The notes beneath the pieces were generated by a model. That model searched no databases. It was not told the DNA's origin and saw only the letters and a list, made by a program, of their open reading frames with translations. Positions 54,321 through 62,997 of a stretch of DNA of 64,000 nt are shown piece after piece. A program made the translations under genes and the position numbers. Numbering within the stretch: the first letter of the stretch is position 1; each line of letters opens with the position of its first letter. This stretch comes from Flavobacterium ustbae (GTDB lineage Bacteria > Bacteroidota > Bacteroidia > Flavobacteriales > Flavobacteriaceae), in assembly GCF_003946915.1 (NCBI RefSeq), contig NZ_RPOC01000004.1, forward strand, positions 124,001 through 188,000, read 5' to 3'.

Positions 54321-54441
54321 CGCAGATGAAACGGATTCGCTATCGCAAAGACGCAGAAAAAAAACGGATTTTTACTTTTTAGATCGAAAAAAAATCCGTG
54401 CAAATCAGCGTTTTCGCAATAGCGAATCCGTTTCATTCGCG
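54321..54441. repeat. Long imperfect inverted repeat between the two M1 genes
   Basis: CGCAGATGAAACGGATTCGC... (54321-54346) is nearly complementary to GCAATAGCGAATCCGTTTC... (54416-54441), about 23 of 26 positions. An inner pair, AACGGATTTTT and AAAATCCGT, nests within it. The element has no T run after it and resembles a miniature palindromic repeat rather than a terminator. Confidence 0.8.
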
Positions 54442-54535
54442 TTTACTTTAGATCAGAAATCATAAAATTTTAGAAATCTTAATTCGAATGTTTACATTTG
54501 TTTCAAATTGATTTCAAAATAATACTATTTTACTA

Positions 54536-56191
54536 ATGAAAAATTACTTCGGAAGCATTTTTACTGCTTTTTTAATTGGTTTTACTGCCAATGCTCAAGG
54601 ACTTCTTAATAAAGGAGAAACCGTTTTTACACATCAGGACACTTTACGCGGAAGCATTACAAAAGAAAGAGCCTGGTGGGATTTAAAATATTATCACCTT
54701 GATGTAAAGGTTAATCCGAAAGAAAAAGCTATTTCGGGTTCAAATACAGTTCGTTATACTGTTTTAACAGAAAACAACCGTATGCAGATTGATTTGCAGG
54801 AGCCAATGAACATTACCAAAGTAACGCAAAATGGTAAAGAATTGAAATTTGAAAGAGACGGAAATGCTTTCTTTATTACTTTGACAGAAAAACAAAAAGT
54901 TGGCGATGTAAAAGAAATCAAAGTTTTCTTTAGCGGAAAACCGAAAGAAGCTGTAAGAGCGCCTTGGGATGGTGGTTTTTCTTGGAAAAAAGATAAAAAC
55001 GGAAAAGATTTTATCGCTACCTCTTGCCAAGGTTTAGGCGCGAGCGTTTGGTGGCCTTGTAAAGATCATATGTACGATGAAGTTGAGAATATGCTGATTA
55101 GTGTAAATGTGCCTGGAGACTTAACAGATGTTTCTAACGGAAGACTGCAAAGCGTTAAAAAAGAAAAAGATGGTACTAGAACGTTCAATTGGTATGTTGC
55201 TAATCCGATCAACAATTACGGCGTAAATATCAATATTGGTGATTATGTAAATTTCTCTGAAGTATTTAAAGGAGAAAAAGGCGATTTAGATTGTAATTAT
55301 TATGTTTTGAGAGATAATCTGGCTTTGGCAAAAGAGCAGTTTAAAGACGCTCCAAAAATGCTGAAAGCTTTCGAAAGCTGGTTTGGACCTTATCCATTTT
55401 ATGAGGACAGCTATAAATTGGTTGAAGTTCCGTATTTAGGAATGGAGCACCAAAGTTCTGTAACGTACGGAAACCAATACAAAAACGGCTATTTAGGACG
55501 TGATTTAAGCGGAACAGGCTGGGGATTAAAATTTGATTTTATCATTATTCACGAATCAGGCCACGAATGGTATGCGAATAATATCACGTACAAAGATATT
55601 GCCGATATGTGGGTTCACGAGAGTTTTACCAATTATTCTGAAAGCTTATTCTTGGAGTACTATTATGGGAAAGAAGCTGCCGCTGAATATATTATTGGAT
55701 GTAGAAAAAATATTCAAAATGATGTTCCAATTATTGGACATTATGATGTTAACAGCGAAGGATCTGGCGATATGTATCCAAAAGGAGCTTCAATGTTGCA
55801 TATGATTCGTCAAGTTATTAATGATGATGCCAAATGGAAGTCGATTCTTAGAGGAATGAATAAAACATTTTATCATCAAACCGTAACCGGAAAACAGATT
55901 CAGGATTATATGAATGAACAATCGGGAATTAACTTCAACAGGGTTTATGCGCAGTACTTGACAACAACTCAGATTCCAGTTTTTGAATATATGTTTAAAA
56001 ACGGAACTTTCGGATATCACTGGACGAACTGTGTTTCTAAATTTGATATGCCGGTAAGAGTGAAATTAAACGGTGTAGAAACTTGGTTGAAACCAACAAC
56101 AGAATGGCAGTCAATTAAGACAACAAGCGAAGATAGAAAATTGGAAGTAGACAAAGATTTTTATGTAACGACTTCTAATATTGTAGAATAA
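54536..56191 (+). CDS. M1 family metallopeptidase (second of a tandem pair)
   Basis: The 551-residue paralogue of the preceding gene aligns end to end without visible gaps longer than a few residues, and about four in five residues look the same. The signal peptide ends FTANAQ. It shares GMEHQSSVTYGN, HESGHEWYANN and DMWVHESFTNYSES, so zinc binding is intact. Differences concentrate in the last 150 residues and around the substrate region (AAAEYIIGCRKNIQND versus AANEYARGIRKMISNK), which may change specificity. TACATTTG at 54493-54500 could start its own transcript. A terminator follows. Confidence 0.9.
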   Translation: MKNYFGSIFTAFLIGFTANAQGLLNKGETVFTHQDTLRGSITKERAWWDLKYYHLDVKVNPKEKAISGSNTVRYTVLTENNRMQIDLQEPMNITKVTQNGKELKFERDGNAFFITLTEKQKVGDVKEIKVFFSGKPKEAVRAPWDGGFSWKKDKNGKDFIATSCQGLGASVWWPCKDHMYDEVENMLISVNVPGDLTDVSNGRLQSVKKEKDGTRTFNWYVANPINNYGVNINIGDYVNFSEVFKGEKGDLDCNYYVLRDNLALAKEQFKDAPKMLKAFESWFGPYPFYEDSYKLVEVPYLGMEHQSSVTYGNQYKNGYLGRDLSGTGWGLKFDFIIIHESGHEWYANNITYKDIADMWVHESFTNYSESLFLEYYYGKEAAAEYIIGCRKNIQNDVPIIGHYDVNSEGSGDMYPKGASMLHMIRQVINDDAKWKSILRGMNKTFYHQTVTGKQIQDYMNEQSGINFNRVYAQYLTTTQIPVFEYMFKNGTFGYHWTNCVSKFDMPVRVKLNGVETWLKPTTEWQSIKTTSEDRKLEVDKDFYVTTSNIVE

Positions 56192-56250
56192 CTTTTAGAA
56201 AATTCCAATATTTTAAATCCCAAATTCCAAATTTTGGATTGTACAAAGCG

Positions 56251-56290
56251 AACCCGACAGGTTTTTAAAACTTGCCGGGTTTGTTATTTT
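56251..56290 (+). terminator. Terminator after the second M1 gene
   Basis: AACCCGACAGGTTTT (56251-56265) folds back on AACTTGCCGGGTT (56269-56281) with one internal mismatch and one G-T pair. TGTTATTTTT follows. Confidence 0.7.
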
Positions 56291-56347
56291 TCATAAAATT
56301 TGTCATTTCTGAGGAACTTGGCGAGAAAAAGATTATTTATAAAAGAA

Positions 56348-58456
56348 TTACTTATTTCTTTCCACAATAGCGAGACCTAATCGAATTTTATCATAGGAGA
56401 TTTTTTCTTCAAAATGATCGAAATATGGTTTTAGTGCCGTTGGATATTCTAATTCGACTTGTGCTTTATGCAAAAGCTTAACTTCTTCATCAGAAACAAA
56501 TTGGCTCAAATCGATATCATTTCCGTCGGTATATAATTTGGCTAAATGAGAGATAATGGTCGGAACTCCAAGTTTTCGTCTTTCAGCGATTTCTTCTACC
56601 GAAACACCATTTTGATATAACTCTAAAGTTGCTTTATACGTGTTGCCTTCTTTTTTCTTTTTGGAATTCTCTTTCTTTACTTGTTCATAATAAATTATGG
56701 CATCAATAAACTCAGAACCATATTTTTCCAATTTTGCTTTTCCAACACCATCAATGGTAAGAAACTCTTCTTCACTCATAGGTCTTACTATTTCCATTTG
56801 CCTTAATGCAGCATCACTAAAAATAACATAAGCCGGAACTTCTTCGTCTTTTGCAATTTCATAGCGTAATTTACGAAGTATTTCAAAAAGAGAATTTTTG
56901 GCTGGTTTAGCTTTCGTTTCTTTGATTTCTTTTTTATCAATTACTTTCTTGATGACAGTTGTCAATTTTACTTTTTCATTTTCAAATAAAACTTTCTTAG
57001 CAAAAGAAGTAAGGAGAATTTTATTATGCTGATGAAATGCAATTTCGCAATATCCTAAATTAATAAGCTGAATAAGGTATTGATTCCAATCGTACCAAGA
57101 AACGTCAGCTCCAATTCCATACGTTTTTAGCATCTGATAATTTTTTTCGTAGATATACGCGTTTTTCGAGCCTCTTAAAAAATCAACTATTACAGCCAAA
57201 GGCTCAGATTCTTTTAAACGCACAATAGCAGACAAAGCTTTTTGCGCGAGAATCGTCCCGTCGAAAAAAGTTGGAGGATTTTTGCAAATATCGCAGTTTC
57301 CGCAATTCTCTGTAACCAATTCACCAAAATAAGAAAGCAGAATTTTTCTGCGACAACTTACAGCATCGGCATATTGTTTCATACGATCCAATTTTGCTAA
57401 CTGAATATCTGCGTTCAAACCTTCTGAAGCAAATTTCTGCAATTGAATTACATCGGCATAACTTTCAAACAAAACCGTTTCAGCCGGAAGACCGTCTCGA
57501 CCAGCACGCCCAATTTCCTGATAATAGCCCTCGATATTTTTTGGAAGATTATAATGAATAACCCAGCGTACATTAGATTTATCAATTCCCATTCCGAAAG
57601 CAATCGTAGCACAAACGACCTGACAGTCATCATTAATAAACTGATCTTGAGTTTTAGCACGTGTGTCATTATCTAAACCTGCATGATATGCTTTGGCTTC
57701 AATGCCGTTTTTTCTTAATTTATCTGCCAACTCTTCAGTAGTTTTTCTGCTTAAGCAATAAATTATTCCCGATTCATTGGGCTTTCTTTCAATGAAATCT
57801 ATAATTTGTTTCACACGTTCCAAAGCCGGACGGACTTCTAAACTTAAATTCTTTCGATCAAAAGAAGCTATAAAAGTTTTTGGATTCTTTAGCTTTAATT
57901 GTTTAGTTATATCTGTTCGTGTCGCTTTGTCGGCTGTAGCGGTCAGGGCTAGGACAGGAGTAGAGGGAAAGCGACTTTTTAAATACCCTAAATTGGTATA
58001 TGCAGGTCTGAAATCATGCCCCCAAGAAGAAATACAATGCGCTTCATCAATAGCTATTAAGCTAATATTCAATTCATTGAAAGCCACATCCAAATAAGAA
58101 AGACTTTCTGGTGCAATGTAAACTAGTTTAAAATGATTTGATTTTAAGTTGTCTATATAGTACTGTTGCTCCTGCGAAGATTGGCTGCTATTGATATAAC
58201 AAGCATTAATTCCGTTAGCTTTTAAGCTGTCAACCTGATCTTTCATTAAAGCAATTAGTGGCGATATTACAATAGTAATTCCTGGTAGCACTAATGCGGG
58301 AAGTTGAAAACAGATTGATTTTCCACCACCAGTCGGCATAATTGCCAGAGTATCTTGACCCGATAAAACCGTATTAATAATACTTTCTTGATTGGGTCTG
58401 AACTTTTCAAAACCAAAATTTTCTTTTAATTTGGTGTGTAGTAATTCTGAATTCAT
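56348..58456 (-). CDS. recQ: ATP-dependent DNA helicase RecQ
   Basis: RecQ is a 3'-5' helicase for recombination and fork repair. From the chosen ATG (58454-58456) it has 702 residues: Walker A MPTGGGKS, DEAH box AIDEAHCISSWGHDFRPAY, ATIAFGMGIDKSNVRWVIH and the RQC zinc site CRRKILLSYFGE..CGNCDIC. A winged helix and an HRDC-like domain (~505-590, LTIDGVGKAKLEKYG) follow, with a C-terminal helix-turn-helix (YQNGVSVEEIAERRKLGVPTI). The frame reaches 58480, but MNSELLHTKLKENFGFEKFRPNQ is the usual RecQ beginning. Confidence 0.93.
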   Translation of the reverse strand: MNSELLHTKLKENFGFEKFRPNQESIINTVLSGQDTLAIMPTGGGKSICFQLPALVLPGITIVISPLIALMKDQVDSLKANGINACYINSSQSSQEQQYYIDNLKSNHFKLVYIAPESLSYLDVAFNELNISLIAIDEAHCISSWGHDFRPAYTNLGYLKSRFPSTPVLALTATADKATRTDITKQLKLKNPKTFIASFDRKNLSLEVRPALERVKQIIDFIERKPNESGIIYCLSRKTTEELADKLRKNGIEAKAYHAGLDNDTRAKTQDQFINDDCQVVCATIAFGMGIDKSNVRWVIHYNLPKNIEGYYQEIGRAGRDGLPAETVLFESYADVIQLQKFASEGLNADIQLAKLDRMKQYADAVSCRRKILLSYFGELVTENCGNCDICKNPPTFFDGTILAQKALSAIVRLKESEPLAVIVDFLRGSKNAYIYEKNYQMLKTYGIGADVSWYDWNQYLIQLINLGYCEIAFHQHNKILLTSFAKKVLFENEKVKLTTVIKKVIDKKEIKETKAKPAKNSLFEILRKLRYEIAKDEEVPAYVIFSDAALRQMEIVRPMSEEEFLTIDGVGKAKLEKYGSEFIDAIIYYEQVKKENSKKKKEGNTYKATLELYQNGVSVEEIAERRKLGVPTIISHLAKLYTDGNDIDLSQFVSDEEVKLLHKAQVELEYPTALKPYFDHFEEKISYDKIRLGLAIVERNK

Positions 58457-58560
58457 TAGGCTGGTAATTTGTAAAATCATTATTAAAACCGAAAAATATA
58501 AATTTAAAAATAATCTTACGAATTTTAAATAATTTTGTTATAATTTGGAACAATTCATAA

Positions 58561-58588
58561 AAAAAAGGAACTCTAAGAGAGTTCCTTT
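58561..58588. terminator. Terminator downstream of the acidic protein gene
   Basis: AAAGGAACTCT (58564-58574) and AGAGTTCCTTT (58578-58588) form an 11-bp stem with a 3-nt loop. On the minus strand a T run follows, ending the acidic protein/DHS-like operon. Confidence 0.85.
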
Positions 58589-58606
58589 ATATTTTAAAGA
58601 AAAGAA

Positions 58607-59020
58607 TTAATCTTCGTCTTCTTCATCTTCATCGTAATCAGTATCAGCTTTGTCGTCATCATCGTCATCGTCATCATCTCCGCCATCTGAATCTGGTTTG
58701 TCTTGAGTATCATCATCTTCGTCATCATCATCGCTTATATCATCATCAAGATCAATACCTTTAACTGGTGCAATTGCATCTACATCAACATCTAAATCGT
58801 CATCTTCATCGTAGTTTTCAATTCTGTCAGCAAGTTTAGTACTAATTTTTACCAAATAAATAGTGTCTTCAGTACGAACTTCTACAGCTTCAACCAATTC
58901 GTTTTTAGCATTTCTAAAACGGATTACATCCGAATCATCATAACCATCAGGAAATTTTTCAACCAAAAGGTTCAAAATTTCATTGGTAAGTTTGGCGTAG
59001 TCTACTATAACTCTTTTCAT
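58607..59020 (-). CDS. Small acidic protein with Asp/Glu-rich tail
   Basis: The 137-residue protein has a folded-looking first half (~1-85, VDYAKLTNEILNLLVEKFPDGYDDSDVIRFRNAKNELVEAVEV...). The second half is dominated by Asp and Glu, including nine Asp in a row. Homologues in Flavobacterium are often labelled DNA primase, which nothing in this sequence supports. The acidic tail may mimic nucleic acid or bind basic partners or cations. It lies 8 bp after the deoxyhypusine synthase-like gene and is probably co-transcribed. Confidence 0.8.
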   Translation of the reverse strand: MKRVIVDYAKLTNEILNLLVEKFPDGYDDSDVIRFRNAKNELVEAVEVRTEDTIYLVKISTKLADRIENYDEDDDLDVDVDAIAPVKGIDLDDDISDDDDEDDDTQDKPDSDGGDDDDDDDDDKADTDYDEDEEDED

Positions 59021-59028
59021 AAATTATC

Positions 59029-59997
59029 TTATAAATCTAATAAGTATGCAAAAATTAACGGAGCAACAATTGTAGCATCCGATTCAATAATAAATTTAGG
59101 GGTTTTGATGTCTAATTTACCCCAAGTGATTTTTTCATTTGGAACTGCTCCAGAGTAAGAACCATAACTAGTTGTTGAATCTGAAATTTGACAGAAATAA
59201 CTCCAAAATGGAACATCGTGCATTTCCATATCTTGGTACAACATAGGTACAACACAGATAGGGAAGTCACCAGCGATACCACCACCAATTTGGAAGAAAC
59301 CAATTCCGTTTGAACTGTTTTTAGAATACCAATCTGCAAGGAAAGTCATGTATTCAATTCCAGATTTCATGGTAGATGCTTTTAAATCTCCTTTAATCAC
59401 GTATGAAGCAAAGATGTTACCCATCGTACTATCTTCCCATCCTGGAACGATAATTGGCAAGTTTTTCTCTGCAGCTGCATACATCCAGCTATCTTTTAGA
59501 TCAATTTCATAATATTCTTCTAAAACACCAGATAATAGCATTTTGTACATGAATTCATGTGGAAAATAACGCTCTCCTTTATCGTCAGCATCTTTCCAGA
59601 TCTTGTAAATATGTTTTTGTAAACGACGGAAAGCTTCATGCTCAGGAATACAAGTATCTGTAACACGATTTAATCCTCTTTCTAATAAAGCCCATTCGTC
59701 TTCTGGTGTCAAATCACGGTAGTTAGGAACTCTCTCGTAGTGAGAATGAGCTACTAAATTCATGATATCTTCTTCTAAGTTTGCTCCAGTGCAAGAAATA
59801 ATATGCACTTTGTCTTGTCTAATTACTTCGGCAAAAATTTTACCAATTTCTGCTGTACTCATTGCGCCAGCCATACTTACCAGCATCTTTGCACCATCGG
59901 CTAATTGCTGCTCGTAAGCTTTTGCAGCATCTACTAATGAAGCAGAATTGAAATGCAAATAATGTTTTTCAATAAACTGACTGATTGGTCCTTTCAT
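59029..59997 (-). CDS. Deoxyhypusine synthase-like protein (probable homospermidine-type polyamine enzyme)
   Basis: The 322-residue protein has the deoxyhypusine synthase fold: an N-terminal helix region, MLVSMAGAMSTAEIG, VHIISCTGANLEED, the NAD-linked GIGFFQIGGGIAGDF and SDSTTSYGSYSGAVPNEKITWGKL. The Lys in TWGK (about 294) corresponds to the catalytic Lys of the eukaryotic enzyme. Eukaryotic DHS modifies eIF5A. Bacterial relatives are thought to transfer the aminobutyl group between polyamines, for example to make homospermidine. The adjacent arginine decarboxylase gene supports a polyamine role here. Confidence 0.88.
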   Translation of the reverse strand: MKGPISQFIEKHYLHFNSASLVDAAKAYEQQLADGAKMLVSMAGAMSTAEIGKIFAEVIRQDKVHIISCTGANLEEDIMNLVAHSHYERVPNYRDLTPEDEWALLERGLNRVTDTCIPEHEAFRRLQKHIYKIWKDADDKGERYFPHEFMYKMLLSGVLEEYYEIDLKDSWMYAAAEKNLPIIVPGWEDSTMGNIFASYVIKGDLKASTMKSGIEYMTFLADWYSKNSSNGIGFFQIGGGIAGDFPICVVPMLYQDMEMHDVPFWSYFCQISDSTTSYGSYSGAVPNEKITWGKLDIKTPKFIIESDATIVAPLIFAYLLDL

Positions 59998-60097
59998 TTT
60001 TTTTTGTTTTTTTTGAATTAAAAAGTTTAACCTTTTTGGATGTTATTGCAAATTAAGAATTTTTAACAAAACTCTATTATTTAATCTGCCGTTTTTT

Positions 60098-61501
60098 TTA
60101 CAACTTTTTTTTGTAGCCTAAAATCTTTAAAACATCGTCTGAAGTCTGTTGTTCTGAGAAAACCTCAGTTGCCAAAATTCCATTTTCGTCACGATCAATT
60201 AAAATATGTTTTGGCTGCGGAATCAAACAGTGGTGTAGACCGCCGTATCCTCCAATTGTTTCTTGATAAGCGCCAGTATTAAAGAATCCGATATATAACG
60301 GTTTTTCTTTGTTGTACTTAGGCAGGTAAATTGCATTCATGTTTTGCTCAGAATTATAATAGTCGTCACTATCACAAGTCAGACCTCCCAACAGTACCCG
60401 CTCGTAAGTATCATTCCAGCGGTTAATAGCCAGCATGATAAAACGTTTATTTATAGCCCAAGTATCTGGTAAAGTGGTAATGAAAGATGAGTCGATCATA
60501 TTCCATTTTTCTCTATCATTTTGCTGTTTTTGATACAAAACCTGATAGATTGCACCACCGCTTTCGCCCACAGTAAATGACCCAAATTCCGTAAAAATAT
60601 TTGGAACATCAACTTCCGCTTCATCACAAGCAATTTTAATTTGATTGATAATTTCATCAATCATATATTGATAATCATATTCAAAAGCAAGTGAGTTTTT
60701 AATAGGGAAACCACCGCCAATGTTTAGTCCGTCTAGTGTCGGGCATTCTTTTTTAAGAGCAATGTAAACTTTAATACATTTTACAAGCTCATTCCAATAG
60801 TATGATGTATCGTTGATTCCGGTATTGATAAAGAAGTGAAGCATTTTAAGCTCTAATTTATCATTTTCCTGAATTTGCTTTTTATAGAAAGAAACGATGT
60901 TTTTGTAACCAATACCTAATCTAGAGGTATAAAACTCAAATTTAGGTTCTTCTTCGGCCGCAATACGAATTCCGATTTTGAATTTGCTTTTAATTTCTGC
61001 CTGAAGTAAATCTAACTCTTCATAGTTATCAATAATTGGAATAGTATTTTTATGTCCGTTATTGATTAATCTAGCAATATTACTGATATATTCGTCTCTC
61101 TTGAAACCGTTGCAAATTACAAACGTACTTTTATTGATTTTTCCGTTTTCTAATAAATTCTCCACAATATTAACATCAAAAGCGGACGATGTTTCGATGT
61201 GAATGTTATTCTTGAAAGCTTCATTCATAATGTATTCAAAATGAGAGCTTTTTGTGCAATAACAGTAATAGTATTTTGCGTCGTATTTATTTTTCTCCAT
61301 TGATTTTCTAAACCAAGCTTTTGCTTTATTGATGTTTTCAGAAATCTGAGGCAAGTAAGTAAACTTTAATGGCGTACCATATTGTTCAACCAATTTCATC
61401 AAATCGATATTATGAAATTGAAGGTTGTCTTTGTTTAGTTTAAATTCCTCTTGTGGAAAGTAGTATGTTTGGTTTATTAGATCAGAATATTTTGTATTCA
61501 T
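60098..61501 (-). CDS. speA: Arginine decarboxylase (type III fold, PLP)
   Basis: The 467-residue enzyme turns arginine into agmatine, the entry to polyamines. It has the alanine-racemase-like barrel, with the PLP Lys in YCYCTKSSHFEYI, GLNIGGGFPIKNS and TEFGSFTVGESGGAIYQVL. The C-terminal domain carries the active-site Cys in LGGLTCDSDDYYN and FFNTGAYQETIGGYGGLHHCL. It is shorter than E. coli SpeA (~658), as is usual in Bacteroidota. An agmatinase gene is not adjacent. The DHS-like gene lies 100 bp downstream. Its own leader may be ~250 nt long, judging from the promoter at 61754-61785. Confidence 0.9.
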   Translation of the reverse strand: MNTKYSDLINQTYYFPQEEFKLNKDNLQFHNIDLMKLVEQYGTPLKFTYLPQISENINKAKAWFRKSMEKNKYDAKYYYCYCTKSSHFEYIMNEAFKNNIHIETSSAFDVNIVENLLENGKINKSTFVICNGFKRDEYISNIARLINNGHKNTIPIIDNYEELDLLQAEIKSKFKIGIRIAAEEEPKFEFYTSRLGIGYKNIVSFYKKQIQENDKLELKMLHFFINTGINDTSYYWNELVKCIKVYIALKKECPTLDGLNIGGGFPIKNSLAFEYDYQYMIDEIINQIKIACDEAEVDVPNIFTEFGSFTVGESGGAIYQVLYQKQQNDREKWNMIDSSFITTLPDTWAINKRFIMLAINRWNDTYERVLLGGLTCDSDDYYNSEQNMNAIYLPKYNKEKPLYIGFFNTGAYQETIGGYGGLHHCLIPQPKHILIDRDENGILATEVFSEQQTSDDVLKILGYKKKL

Positions 61502-61569
61502 TTATTTGTCAATGTTTTAGAGATTGTGATTTTAATTTAATTTTAGTTTTCTGAGACTTAATCTTAAAT

Positions 61570-61749
61570 TTATACTCTAATGTTGGCAAATATAATGGGC
61601 AACTTTTCGTGCTCCGCTTTTGTACATTGGAAAACATCAATACAAAAAGGACTTTTAGTATTATAAAAACGGTTCAGCATTCTTAATAAAGAACTGCTGA
61701 GTCTGTTTCTGTAAGAGCTAAAATGCCTTTGCTGCTTGTTTGTTTTCAT
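61570..61749 (-). CDS. Possible small protein in the arginine decarboxylase leader
   Basis: From the ATG at 61747-61749 the frame encodes 59 residues, rich in Arg/Ser at the start (KTNKQQRHFSSYRNRLSSSLLRML) with two Cys later. It begins where transcription from the promoter at 61754-61785 is predicted to start, so it would be leaderless. I do not recognise the protein. It could be a real small protein, an upstream frame affecting speA, or a chance frame in an untranslated leader that also contains a hairpin near 61676-61700. The longer frame to 61785 runs into the promoter. Confidence 0.3.
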   Translation of the reverse strand: MKTNKQQRHFSSYRNRLSSSLLRMLNRFYNTKSPFCIDVFQCTKAEHEKLPIIFANIRV

Positions 61750-61753
61750 GGGG

Positions 61754-61785
61754 CAAATGTAAAAAATAATATATACCAAATGCAA
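61754..61785 (-). promoter_or_regulatory. Promoter TTG-N21-TACATTTG upstream of the speA leader
   Basis: On the minus strand TTG (61785-61783), 21 nt and TACATTTG (61761-61754) fit both consensus boxes. A second, single-box TATATTTG lies at 61594-61587, closer to speA. Confidence 0.55.
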
Positions 61786-61805
61786 CGCTTTTGATTAAAA
61801 AAAGT

Positions 61806-62873
61806 TTAAGATTTATAATCTTGAAACGCCTCTAGAATCAATTTATTTTCAACGGATTGGTTAATTTTTATTTTTCCGATTCCTTCAATCAATGCAAATT
61901 GAATTAAACCGTATTCATTTTTTTTGTCATGAATAAGCAATTCTAAGATCGGATCAATGTCTTTTTCTTCAAAAATGACATCGTCATATATATCTTTAAT
62001 AATGGTTTTAATTTCCCTGTATTCTTCTTCAGTAATTAATCCTTTTAGAAGCGAAATATAGCTTTCTAAAATCATGCCGACCGCAATGGCTTCACCATGC
62101 AGTAAAGTTGTTTTTTCTTCACTTTCTAAAAAATAACCCTCGATGGCATGCCCTAACGTATGACCAAAATTTAATGCTTTACGGATATTTTTCTCCGTTG
62201 GGTCCTGAATAACAATTTCATTTTTAATTTCAACAGAGCGATAAATCAGCTGATCTAATTCATCAAAAATAATTGACTTTAAATCTGAGAACTGTCTCCA
62301 ATAGGGCGCATCGTATATTAAACCGTGTTTAAGCATTTCTGCCAAACCAGAACGCATTTCGCTTTGTGGCAAAGTTTCTAAATATTTCGTATCAATTAAT
62401 ACCATTTGAGGTACATTGATAACACCAATCTGATTTTTAAGATTTCCTAAATCAACTCCTGTTTTTCCTCCAACAGAAGCGTCAACCATAGACAATAAAG
62501 TAGTTGGAATGTTGATAAAATCGACACCTCTTTTAAATGTAGAAGCGACAAAACCTCCCAAATCTGTAACAACGCCACCGCCCAAATTAATAATCAGTGA
62601 TTTTCTGTCAGCGCCAAGCTCTGTCAAGATATTCCAGATTTCAATACAAGTTTCTATATTTTTATTTGCTTCTCCAGCTTCAAATTCAATAATTTCGATT
62701 GCCAATTCTGTTTCAAGAAGCGGAATAAATTTTGACAAACAATACTCATTAGTCTGATCATCTACAATTATAAAAATATTAGAATATTTACTTTCTCTTA
62801 AATGTTTATTTAAAGCTTCGTAAGCATTCTCATTGAAATGTACGAGATAATTATTGGCTTGAATAGATTGCAT
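61806..62873 (-). CDS. aroB: 3-dehydroquinate synthase
   Basis: AroB makes 3-dehydroquinate from DAHP in the shikimate pathway. The 355-residue protein has NLGGGVVTDLGGFVASTFKRGVDFINIPTTLLSMVDASVGGKTGV in outline, including the NAD- and phosphate-binding Gly-rich loops, and metal ligands in KALNFGHTLGHAIEGYF and LLHGEAIAVGM. Length and motifs are standard. It is upstream of the speA leader on the same strand but appears to be a separate unit. Confidence 0.95.
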   Translation of the reverse strand: MQSIQANNYLVHFNENAYEALNKHLRESKYSNIFIIVDDQTNEYCLSKFIPLLETELAIEIIEFEAGEANKNIETCIEIWNILTELGADRKSLIINLGGGVVTDLGGFVASTFKRGVDFINIPTTLLSMVDASVGGKTGVDLGNLKNQIGVINVPQMVLIDTKYLETLPQSEMRSGLAEMLKHGLIYDAPYWRQFSDLKSIIFDELDQLIYRSVEIKNEIVIQDPTEKNIRKALNFGHTLGHAIEGYFLESEEKTTLLHGEAIAVGMILESYISLLKGLITEEEYREIKTIIKDIYDDVIFEEKDIDPILELLIHDKKNEYGLIQFALIEGIGKIKINQSVENKLILEAFQDYKS

Positions 62874-62997
62874 AAGTCTTTAGTTAATTGAAAACGCAAA
62901 ATAAGGCATTTTAAACTAAAAAATAGGGAGATTGATCTTATAATTTATTTCAAATTTGAAGATTAATGTGACAAATTAGATCTTTATTTTTTTGGTT

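Noticed and set aside
58607..59020. DNA primase label for the acidic protein
   Set aside because: No zinc-binding, TOPRIM or primase motifs are present. The sequence is a small domain plus a D/E tail.
22205..59997. Possible functional link between EF-P (22205) and the deoxyhypusine synthase-like protein (59029), by analogy with eIF5A hypusination
   Set aside because: The genes are 36 kb apart, bacterial DHS-like proteins are not known to modify EF-P, and the arginine decarboxylase neighbour gives a simpler polyamine explanation.
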